Under the pieces are notes generated by a model. The model made no database searches, had not been told where the DNA came from, and was given only the letters and a program-made list of their open reading frames with translations. Shown in pieces: positions 16,854 through 24,190 of a stretch of DNA of 64,000 nucleotides. The position numbers and the translations under genes were made by a program. This DNA is from Sulfidibacterium sp964456625 (lineage in GTDB: Bacteria > Bacteroidota > Bacteroidia > Bacteroidales > F082), in contig CAYWBO010000001.1 in assembly GCA_964456625.1 (NCBI GenBank), forward strand, positions 48,406-112,405. Reading direction: 5' to 3'. How positions within the stretch are numbered: position 1 is the first letter of the stretch; every line of letters starts with the position of its first letter.

Positions 16854-17402
16854 TTAATCAAATTTTATGACTTCGTAAGGCAATTCCATTTCATTTCCGG
16901 TAATCAGCGCGTACAGTGCGTTCCAGATTAGATCGGCACGCGGCGGGCATCCCGGAAGGAAATAATCCATTTTTACGATTTCGTGACAGGGATAAACCTT
17001 GTCCAGGATCATGGGCAGCTCTTCGTGCCCCGGGACAATGTGTTCCTTATTCTCCTGAACCGTAGGCCCGTCCAGATAAGCTTCACGCAGGCATTCTTCA
17101 ATAGGGATTCCGTTGCGTAAAGCCGGCAAACCACCCATGATGGCACATTCACCTAGAGAAACCAGAATGGAGCAGTTTTCACGAAAATATTTCAGCGTTT
17201 CGATGTTTTCGCTGTTGCAGCATCCGCCTTCAATGATGCCGATGTCGATGGGCTGTGTGAATTTTTTGATATCATCGATCGGTGACTTGTCAAATTCAAC
17301 CAGCTCGATCAGGTCCAGAATTCGTTCATCAATATCCAGAATCGACATGTGGCATCCAAAACATCCTGCCAGGGAAGTTGTTGCAATTATCTTTTTATTC
17401 AT
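16854..17402 (-). CDS. hoxY: [NiFe] hydrogenase small subunit HoxY
   Basis: A 182-residue iron-sulfur subunit that moves electrons between the NiFe site and HoxU. The proximal [4Fe-4S] ligands are Cys14 and Cys17 (GCFGC), Cys86 (LGECAIMGG) and Cys152 (LPGCPP). No further ferredoxin domain is present, so there is one cluster, as in NAD-linked hydrogenases. An extra CC pair at 61-62 (GGCCNSEN) takes the place where EGG-V is usual. No Tat signal, so the enzyme is cytoplasmic. Operon spacing is 15 bp after hoxU and 10 bp before hoxH. Confidence 0.95.
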   Translation of the reverse strand: MNKKIIATTSLAGCFGCHMSILDIDERILDLIELVEFDKSPIDDIKKFTQPIDIGIIEGGCCNSENIETLKYFRENCSILVSLGECAIMGGLPALRNGIPIEECLREAYLDGPTVQENKEHIVPGHEELPMILDKVYPCHEIVKMDYFLPGCPPRADLIWNALYALITGNEMELPYEVIKFD

Positions 17403-17417
17403 GGTTTTCTTTTGAGG

Positions 17418-18113
17418 TTATCCGTTTATTTTGCTACCAATGGGCTCTGTTTCGTATTTCCTGTCTTTAATGGGCACCTTAAAACCGGTTTCCCGGTACA
17501 AGATAGAACCGACAGGACAGTTTTCCATGGCCTTGATGGCGATTTCGTCAGGCATCTCTTTTCCCATTTCCTCATCCAGCACCACTTCGAGCTTCTGTCC
17601 GCGGTTTTTGAAAGCGAAGTAACGCCTACCTTGTTCGTCAAAAATGGTCTTGATGCACCTTTTGCAGGCGATGCAACGATTTTGTTCCTTGATAATCTTT
17701 TTGTTACTGGCGTCCACTTGCTTTTTCGGGAACCAGTAAGGAAAGCGCGGCACCATCATCTGATAACGATAGGCCAGGGCCTGAAGTTCGCAGTTTCCGC
17801 TTTTTTCGCATGCCGGGCAGAAGTGGTTGCCACTCACAAACAATAACTCAATGATGCTTTTCCTGATGTCGTTGAGTTCGGGTGTGTCGTTCTCGATCTC
17901 CATCCCGTCGACCACCGGCGTGGTGCAGGAAGTCATCATGCGGTTGTTGATTTTTATGGTGCAAATTCTGCAGTTGGCCTTGCGTTCAGCGCCTTCAAAA
18001 AAGCAAAGGGTAGGGATGAAGATGTCGTTTTCCCGGGCCACTTCCACAATGGTCTTTCCCTTTTCGGTGATGATCTCACGGCCGTCGATGATTATTTTAA
18101 TTTGATTACTCAT
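17418..18113 (-). CDS. hoxU: NAD-linked hydrogenase diaphorase subunit HoxU
   Basis: A 231-residue relative of the N-terminal part of complex I NuoG. In order: a [2Fe-2S] plant-ferredoxin-type domain with Cys37, Cys48, Cys51, Cys63; a His/Cys site HFCPACEKSGNC (His97 or nearby, Cys99, Cys102, Cys108); and a single [4Fe-4S] site CIACKRC (147, 150, 153) with Cys199 (NCPVG). It carries electrons between HoxY and the flavin subunit HoxF. Size matches the about 234 residues of the Cupriavidus protein. It follows hoxF by 18 bp. Confidence 0.95.
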   Translation of the reverse strand: MSNQIKIIIDGREIITEKGKTIVEVARENDIFIPTLCFFEGAERKANCRICTIKINNRMMTSCTTPVVDGMEIENDTPELNDIRKSIIELLFVSGNHFCPACEKSGNCELQALAYRYQMMVPRFPYWFPKKQVDASNKKIIKEQNRCIACKRCIKTIFDEQGRRYFAFKNRGQKLEVVLDEEMGKEMPDEIAIKAMENCPVGSILYRETGFKVPIKDRKYETEPIGSKING

Positions 18114-18131
18114 TTTTGGTGCTTTACAGGA

Positions 18132-20018
18132 TTAAAAATGGTGAAACACGGGTTTTCTGTGAACAAAATCCATATACGATTCTACTGATTGATCCAGATC
18201 AAAACCGTTATCGAATTCCTTCAGACTTTGCACGTGTCTTTCATACAGATGTCTGAAGTTGAAAATGCTTGAAAGGATGGGGTTTCCGGCCGTTTGCCCC
18301 AGGCCACATCGGCTGGCTTTCAATGTCTTTCCCCAGCTCAGCAGGTCGTCGATGTCTTTTTTGACACCATGACCGGCCAGAATCTTCTCCAATTTCATTT
18401 TCATCAGCAGCGGCAAATTGCGGCAGGTAGAGCAGCTTCCGCAGGATTCTTCAATGAAGAAATTCATGAAATTGAGGACTACGTCACCCAGTAAGTCGCG
18501 TTGATTATTGAAGATGATAATGGAACCTCCCGTGGGGAGGTCGGAATAGCTGAGGCGGCGATCGAAGAACCGTTCTGCCACCATCATACCCGAAGGCTTG
18601 TACCATCTCATCAACGTGGTTTTGTCCAGGTTGTCAAAATCTTTCATCCCAATGAGCATGCCCGAAGGACCACCGACCTGGATGGCCTGAACATCTTCGG
18701 CGCCGCACATCTCCAGCACTTCTTTGATGCTGATTCCCCATTCTACTTCATAAATACCGGGTAATTTGCAGTCGCCTGAAATACTCAGCAATTTGGTGCC
18801 TAATGAGTCTTTAGTTCCGAAGTGTGCATACCAGTGGGCGCCGTGATGCATAATTTTAACGGCGGTGGCCAGCGTTTCCACGTTGTTAATGATGGTTGGG
18901 TATCCGAGATAACCTTTTTCAACCGGGAAAGGCGGTTTGTCGCGAGGCTCGCCGCGCTTTCCTTCGAGGGATTCGATGAGTGCGGATTCTTCGCCACAGA
19001 CGTATGCCCCGGCGCCCAACTGTATGCGGATGGAGAAATTAAAGTCTTTAATGCCCGCAATATTCTTGCCAAGCAGCGAGGCATCCTGCATTTCTTTCAG
19101 TTTCCTGTTCAGAAAATTCAACAGGTATTTGTATTCATACCTCAGATATAACAAACCGATGTCAGATCCCGTTGCGTAGGCGGCAATTACCATGCCTTCA
19201 AACACCATTTCAGGATACTGGGTCAGCAGCACACGGTCTTTGAAAGTTCCGGGTTCTCCTTCGTCAGCGTTGCAGATGATCACACGATGTGCGCCATCGG
19301 TACGGGATCCGAACCGCCATTTCAGCCCGGTGGGGAATCCGGCACCGCCTCTTCCGCGAAGGTTGGAATCTTCCACCACCTTAATGACCTGTTCCGGCGA
19401 ATAATCTTTGATCTTGTTTTTTAAAAAAGTATAGGGTTCGTAATCATTTTTTAAGATGATGGATTTTCTTCTGATGTTGTTAAATACCATGGACCTGACA
19501 TCCGGGTCGGCATTATTGCCGTCTCCATAGTTTTCATACATCAGTTCATCCACAGGCTTTCCTTCCCGCATATCCATTACAAGCTGCCGGACGCGGTAGG
19601 GGGTGAGTTGCGTAAAAACTCTGTTGTTGATGATGGCTGCCGGCTCCTGGTCGTTCATGCCAATGCACGAGGTGCTGAACAATCCGAATTGCTTGTCCTC
19701 AGAAACGATTCCCATCGGGATGGCACAAGCTTCCTCAAATGCCCTTTTCACTTCCTTTCTTCCCTTCATATTGGCCGTGATGCTGTCGTTGAGATAAATG
19801 TTATACTTACCCAGCGGTTGGTCTGAGAAGAAATGATAAAACGAAAGCGTTTCCCTGATTTCCGCCCCGGAGATACCTAACGTTTCTGAAAGCTGACTAA
19901 TATCTTCATCTTTCACAACGTTTTGCTTTTCTTGAATCTCAAGTAAAATGTCCATCAAACGACTCCTGTCATTGTTAAATTCTTTCAGGATCGCTGATAT
20001 TTGATTATTTTCGGGCAT
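18132..20018 (-). CDS. hoxF: NAD-linked hydrogenase flavin subunit HoxF (NuoE-NuoF fusion)
   Basis: A 628-residue diaphorase subunit that exchanges electrons with NAD(H). Residues about 1-150 are a NuoE-like thioredoxin fold; about 190 onward is NuoF with RGRGGAGFPTG (NADH site), NADEGEPGTFKDR (FMN site), GAGAYVCGEESALIES and the [4Fe-4S] motif SCGSCSTC with a later RCGLG cysteine. In the NuoE domain three of four [2Fe-2S] ligands are replaced: Asn77, Ala82 and Asn122 stand where Cys is expected and only Cys118 remains, so that cluster is probably missing. First gene of the leftward operon, with Rex-type operators upstream. Confidence 0.95.
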   Translation of the reverse strand: MPENNQISAILKEFNNDRSRLMDILLEIQEKQNVVKDEDISQLSETLGISGAEIRETLSFYHFFSDQPLGKYNIYLNDSITANMKGRKEVKRAFEEACAIPMGIVSEDKQFGLFSTSCIGMNDQEPAAIINNRVFTQLTPYRVRQLVMDMREGKPVDELMYENYGDGNNADPDVRSMVFNNIRRKSIILKNDYEPYTFLKNKIKDYSPEQVIKVVEDSNLRGRGGAGFPTGLKWRFGSRTDGAHRVIICNADEGEPGTFKDRVLLTQYPEMVFEGMVIAAYATGSDIGLLYLRYEYKYLLNFLNRKLKEMQDASLLGKNIAGIKDFNFSIRIQLGAGAYVCGEESALIESLEGKRGEPRDKPPFPVEKGYLGYPTIINNVETLATAVKIMHHGAHWYAHFGTKDSLGTKLLSISGDCKLPGIYEVEWGISIKEVLEMCGAEDVQAIQVGGPSGMLIGMKDFDNLDKTTLMRWYKPSGMMVAERFFDRRLSYSDLPTGGSIIIFNNQRDLLGDVVLNFMNFFIEESCGSCSTCRNLPLLMKMKLEKILAGHGVKKDIDDLLSWGKTLKASRCGLGQTAGNPILSSIFNFRHLYERHVQSLKEFDNGFDLDQSVESYMDFVHRKPVFHHF

Positions 20019-20021
20019 TGG

Positions 20022-20051
20022 TTTGTTATTTTAAATTTTATTCTACTTTTG
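20022..20051 (+). promoter_or_regulatory. predicted promoter of hypF operon
   Basis: TTTG at 20022-20025 and TACTTTTG (TAnnTTTG) at 20044-20051 are 18 bp apart, the Bacteroidota sigma pattern. The start of transcription would be near 20058, inside the left Rex-type palindrome, leaving a leader of about 90 nt to the ATG at 20149. Confidence 0.55.
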
Positions 20052-20053
20052 CA

Positions 20054-20071
20054 TTGTTAAATTTTTCACAG
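20054..20071. promoter_or_regulatory. Rex-type operator 1 between hoxF and hypF
   Basis: TTGTTAAATTTTTCACAG is an 18-bp near-palindrome that matches the Rex operator TTGTGAAA-nn-TTTCACAA except at one base in each arm. It covers the predicted start points of both divergent transcripts. Confidence 0.7.
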
Positions 20072-20100
20072 CAAAAATAGAACAATTTCTTGTTAAACAA
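20072..20100 (-). promoter_or_regulatory. predicted promoter of hoxF operon
   Basis: On the minus strand TATTTTTG (20079-20072) fits TAnnTTTG, and TTG at 20100-20098 lies 18 bp upstream as a -33 element. Transcription would begin near 20065 and run to the hoxF ATG at 20018. The -33 element lies inside the second Rex-type site. Confidence 0.5.
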
Positions 20101-20107
20101 TTAACAA
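20090..20107. promoter_or_regulatory. Rex-type operator 2 between hoxF and hypF
   Basis: TTGTTAAACAATTAACAA is an exact match to TTGTTAA-N4-TTAACAA, the anaerobe form of the Rex operator, with perfect 7-bp arms. Its centre is 36 bp from that of operator 1 and it overlaps the hoxF -33 region. Confidence 0.75.
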
Positions 20108-20148
20108 ATTAGAAATTTAGAGAAGATATAAATTGGGGAGTAACTTTC

Positions 20149-22425
20149 ATGGCAAAAGCATCTTATGAAATCAGGGTTTGCGGTTTAGTCCAGGGAGTAG
20201 GGTTCAGGCCTTTCATTTATAAGCTGGCAAAGGCAAGTAATATTCTGGGAACGGTAGAAAACAACAATGAAGGCGTTTTGATAGTTGCTGAAGGTGAAGA
20301 ATTTATAATTAAAAATTTCATTAAGTCCATACGTTCTGAAGCCCCTGTCGCAGCAACTATCTCAACTATTTCTCTTTTAAAAAGGAAGATGAATGGCTTT
20401 ACGGATTTTCAGATCATCAAAAGTCGTTCATATTCTGACGATGTCACGGAAGTGAGTCCTGATATCGCTGTCTGTGATGACTGTCTCAGGGACATGAAAG
20501 CACAACCTCACAGAATCAACTATCCTTTCATCAATTGTACCAATTGCGGCCCCCGTTTTACCATCATCAGGGATCTGCCTTATGACAGGCCCAAAACTAC
20601 CATGGCCCCCTTCGAAATGTGTCCGCAATGCGAAAAGGAATACACGGATGTCCTGGATCGGCGGTTTCATGCACAGCCTGTAGCCTGTAATACCTGCGGA
20701 CCGCATTACACGTTACACGTCGATGGGGAGGATATTACCGATATTCAGCAAATCCTTCAGGTCGCAGCCCGGATGATTGCTGACGGAAAAATCCTGGCCA
20801 TCAAAGGCCTGGGTGGCTTTCATCTTGCCTGTGATGCAAGGAATGAAGATACAGTGAAGTTGCTGAGACAAAGGAAAAACAGAGAAGGAAAACCGTTCGC
20901 CGTGATGTTTGGCGATAAAGAAACGCTTCAGAAATATCTTGAGTTGGATGCCGATGAAGAAAAGCAACTTACCGGATGGAGACGTCCGATTATGCTGTTG
21001 AAGATCAAAAAGCCCCTGGCACCTTCCATCAGCATTGGATTGAATACCGTCGGAGCCATGTTACCCTACATGCCATTTCACTATCTGCTCTTTGAACACT
21101 TAACCGTACCTGCATTGGTAATGACAAGCGGCAACCTTTCGGACGAGCCTATTTTGATAGACAACGTAAGAGCACTGAAAGACTTTAAACCCATCACAGA
21201 CGCTATCATCACTTACAACCGGGATATTCACAACCGTACCGACGACTCGGTTTGTATGGTTGTAAATAAAAAAGAAAGAGTCATACGCAGGTCACGGTCC
21301 TTTGTGCCTTCGCCCGTGGTTATGGATCTGAATACGGAAGGGGTCTTTGCTGCCGGGGCAGAGCTCGTGAATTGCTTTGCCATCGGAAAAGGAAAACAGG
21401 CCATTTTAAGTCAGCATATCGGGGATTTGAAAAACCTGGAAACCCTGGAATTTTATACGGAATCGGCAGCGCGTTTTGGCCATTTGTTCCGTTTCAAACC
21501 GGAAAGTGTCGTTGCCGATCTGCATCCTGATTATTTGTCGTCAAGATATGCAGAAGAAATGGGCCTTCCTTTAGTAAAAGTCCAGCACCATCACGCGCAT
21601 ATTGCATCCTGTATGGCAGAGCACCATCTGGATGAAAAAGTGATCGGCATCAGCCTTGACGGAACAGGCTTGGGTACGGACGGTAAGATATGGGGAGGGG
21701 AGTTCCTGGTTTGTGATTTGGCGGATTTTGAACGTGTGACCCACTTCGAATATATGCCCATGCCGGGAGGCGATCTGGTGACTAAAGAACCCTGGCGGAT
21801 GTCGGTTTCTTACTTATACAGCTATTTCGGAGAAAACTATGTGAGAAAATATTTCAACAAGTTTTTCCCTGGTGTTAAAAGCAAATCTTTTGAAGCCGTT
21901 CTTTTTATGATGAAAAAGCGTTTGAATTGCCCCGAAACCAGCAGTGCCGGCCGTTTGTTTGATGCCGTTTCGGCATTGACCGGCGTTTGCCCAGTGGCTT
22001 CTTATCATGCAGAACCGCCCATGCGCTTGGAATCGGTAGCAAATCCCGGTTGTGATGAAGTTTATCCTTTTGCTTTCCAAAAGGATATCATCTCATTTAA
22101 ACCCACTTTCCGGGGAATCATCACAGATCTTTCAAACGGAATGGATACCGGTCTGATCTCGGCAAAATTTCACAACACAATCATCAACGTTATGATGAAA
22201 GTGGTTTCAGAGATCAATACAAAAACAGGGTTGAAAAAGGTAGCACTTTCAGGCGGCACCTTTCAGAATAAAATATTGCTGGAGCACGCAGAAAATCATC
22301 TGCAAGAAGCAGGTTATGAAGCTTATTCCCATGTGCTGGTGCCTTCGAACGACGGCGGTATCGCTCTGGGACAACTGGCGATTGCAGCTAAAAAAAGAAG
22401 TATTGATAAAGCTGAAATAAAGTAG
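20149..22425 (+). CDS. hypF: carbamoyltransferase HypF
   Basis: A 758-residue enzyme that turns carbamoyl phosphate into the thiocarbamate/cyanide precursor for the hydrogenase Fe ligands, loading it on HypE. Domains in order: acylphosphatase (CGLVQGVGFRPF, residues about 10-22), paired zinc fingers (CDDC, CTNC, CPQC, CNTC, about 108-190), YrdC-like nucleotide domain (about 200-380) and Kae1-like carbamoyltransferase with HHHAHIAS and the SLDGTGLGTDG phosphate loop. Full length and uninterrupted. It leads the rightward hyp operon and faces hoxF across a 130-bp control region. Confidence 0.97.
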   Translation: MAKASYEIRVCGLVQGVGFRPFIYKLAKASNILGTVENNNEGVLIVAEGEEFIIKNFIKSIRSEAPVAATISTISLLKRKMNGFTDFQIIKSRSYSDDVTEVSPDIAVCDDCLRDMKAQPHRINYPFINCTNCGPRFTIIRDLPYDRPKTTMAPFEMCPQCEKEYTDVLDRRFHAQPVACNTCGPHYTLHVDGEDITDIQQILQVAARMIADGKILAIKGLGGFHLACDARNEDTVKLLRQRKNREGKPFAVMFGDKETLQKYLELDADEEKQLTGWRRPIMLLKIKKPLAPSISIGLNTVGAMLPYMPFHYLLFEHLTVPALVMTSGNLSDEPILIDNVRALKDFKPITDAIITYNRDIHNRTDDSVCMVVNKKERVIRRSRSFVPSPVVMDLNTEGVFAAGAELVNCFAIGKGKQAILSQHIGDLKNLETLEFYTESAARFGHLFRFKPESVVADLHPDYLSSRYAEEMGLPLVKVQHHHAHIASCMAEHHLDEKVIGISLDGTGLGTDGKIWGGEFLVCDLADFERVTHFEYMPMPGGDLVTKEPWRMSVSYLYSYFGENYVRKYFNKFFPGVKSKSFEAVLFMMKKRLNCPETSSAGRLFDAVSALTGVCPVASYHAEPPMRLESVANPGCDEVYPFAFQKDIISFKPTFRGIITDLSNGMDTGLISAKFHNTIINVMMKVVSEINTKTGLKKVALSGGTFQNKILLEHAENHLQEAGYEAYSHVLVPSNDGGIALGQLAIAAKKRSIDKAEIK

Positions 22426-22462
22426 TTTAAAGTGTATAAATTAAATTTTAATACAGATTGAA

Positions 22463-22732
22463 ATGTGTTTGAGTATTCCTGCAAAAATTGAAAAGATTGA
22501 AGGCGATGTGGCAATTTGCTCAGTGGGCGAGTCCTCCTACAAAGCAAGTTTGCAATTGTTATCCGGAGAAGAATTAAGCCCGGGGGACTTCGTGCTGATC
22601 CATACAGGGTTTGCTATTCAAAAGCTTGACATTGAAGAAGCTAAGGTCTCTTTGAGCGCTTTTGATGAGTTTAAAAAACTAAATGTAGTCATGGATGATG
22701 AAGAGAAGGAAAACAACACACACCTAGTTTAG
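22463..22732 (+). CDS. hypC: hydrogenase maturation chaperone HypC
   Basis: An 89-residue HypC/HupF protein. The essential Met1-Cys2 end (MCLSIPAKI) and the GDFVLIHTGFAIQKLD segment are present. It carries the Fe(CN)2CO fragment together with HypD and hands it to HoxH. It lies 37 bp after hypF; hypD follows after 137 bp in which no gene is visible. The last 15 residues are acidic and variable. Confidence 0.96.
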   Translation: MCLSIPAKIEKIEGDVAICSVGESSYKASLQLLSGEELSPGDFVLIHTGFAIQKLDIEEAKVSLSAFDEFKKLNVVMDDEEKENNTHLV

Positions 22733-22869
22733 AAAAGTTCTGACCATCATTATTCAAATAATATTTATAGATTTGAAGTTGCAGTCCGGCTGAAACAACA
22801 GTTCGACCGGTCGTATTTTGTAAAAACAAATGCAACATTTTCCCTAAAAAAAGGATTTAAGTTTTTAGC

Positions 22870-23955
22870 ATGAAATACATAGACGAATACAGAGATAAAG
22901 ATATTGTTCAGGGACTGGCAAAAGAAATTGAAGCGATTTCCACAAAACACATTAAATTGATGGAGGTCTGCGGAGGGCATACCATGTCGATCCAAAAATT
23001 CGGAATTCCCGGATTGCTGCCTGAAACCGTTGAACTGATTTCGGGTCCCGGTTGTCCTGTGTGTGTTACCAGTAGAAGTTACATTGATAAAGCTGTGGCT
23101 TACAGTCGCCGCGACGATGTGATCATCACGACTTACGGTGATTTGATCAGGGTTCCGGGTTCCACGTCGACACTGGAAAAAGAAAGAGCCAACGGAGCCA
23201 ACATTCAAGTGGTATACTCAATTATGGATGCGTTGGTGATCGCAAAGAAAAACCGGAAAAAGAAAGTCGTTTTTCTGGGTATCGGGTTTGAAACCACAGC
23301 CCCCAGTTCTGCAGCGGGAATCCTGCAAGCTAAGGTGGCGGGGGTGTTCAACTTTTCTGTTTTCAGTGCGCACAAAGTGATGCCACCGGCCATGGCCGCG
23401 CTAATCGATGAAGGTGTTAAAATAAACGGGTACATTGGTCCCGGCCATGTGAGTACCATCACCGGAAAGGGCATTTATGAAGACATTCCTAAAAAATACA
23501 GACTAGGCGTTGTCATCAGCGGCTTTGAACCTGTTGACCTGATGCAGAGCATCCTGATGCTCGTAAAACAAATAGAAAACAACGATCCGAAAGTCGAAAT
23601 TCAATACACCCGTGCGGTAAGACCGGAAGGGAATGTGAGGGCCCAGCAGATGCTTGATGAAGTTTTTGAACCTGGTGATGACTGGTGGCGTGGATTGGGG
23701 GTACTAAAAAACAGCGGTCTTAAGATCCGGGGAGAATATGAAACACACGACGCTGAAAAAGCAGTAGGAGAAGTGGAGGTGGAGCCTCTGATCGAACCCA
23801 AGGGATGTATTTGTGGATTGGTTTTAAAGGGGTTAAAAAAACCAAAAGATTGCGGCTTGTTTGCAAAGGCTTGTACACCATTGAGTCCGGTGGGATCGTG
23901 TATGGTATCCAGTGAGGGAGCCTGCCAGGCCTATTATCTGTACAATCGGAGTTAA
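22870..23955 (+). CDS. hypD: hydrogenase maturation scaffold HypD
   Basis: A 361-residue [4Fe-4S] protein on which the Fe(CN)2CO unit is assembled with HypC. The conserved CGGHTM (Cys39 region), GPGCPVCVT, GFETTAP and the cluster-binding cysteines near the C-terminus (CICGLVLKG, CGLFAKACTP, GSCMVSSEG) are all present. Full length. It is the third gene of the rightward maturation operon. It has no relation to the glycyl radical enzyme at 1-1453 that shares the same symbol in the literature. Confidence 0.97.
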   Translation: MKYIDEYRDKDIVQGLAKEIEAISTKHIKLMEVCGGHTMSIQKFGIPGLLPETVELISGPGCPVCVTSRSYIDKAVAYSRRDDVIITTYGDLIRVPGSTSTLEKERANGANIQVVYSIMDALVIAKKNRKKKVVFLGIGFETTAPSSAAGILQAKVAGVFNFSVFSAHKVMPPAMAALIDEGVKINGYIGPGHVSTITGKGIYEDIPKKYRLGVVISGFEPVDLMQSILMLVKQIENNDPKVEIQYTRAVRPEGNVRAQQMLDEVFEPGDDWWRGLGVLKNSGLKIRGEYETHDAEKAVGEVEVEPLIEPKGCICGLVLKGLKKPKDCGLFAKACTPLSPVGSCMVSSEGACQAYYLYNRS

Positions 23956-24190
23956 GTTGCAGAAAAAAATATTCTGACCTAGTAAACTGGATAACAAACA
24001 ATTATAAATAAATATATATTTATCTTTCAAAAGGACTCAATAATTCCTATTTTTGAGAGGACTATAAAAAGAGTGGTGGTTTTGAAAGGAACATTAATAA
24101 CAAGGCATTTAGAGGAATTTCGAGAGGATTTCTGATCTATAGGAACTTCTCGGGAAGGTACCCTGCCTTAAGTAACTAAAATCCAGTTGC
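23956..24190 (+). promoter_or_regulatory. spacer between hypD and the sensor kinase with a possible promoter
   Basis: TATTTTTG at 24048-24055 fits TAnnTTTG, but no clear TTTG lies 17-19 bp upstream. The 235-bp spacer is larger than those elsewhere in the island, so the kinase gene may have its own transcript with a leader of roughly 130 nt. Confidence 0.3.
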
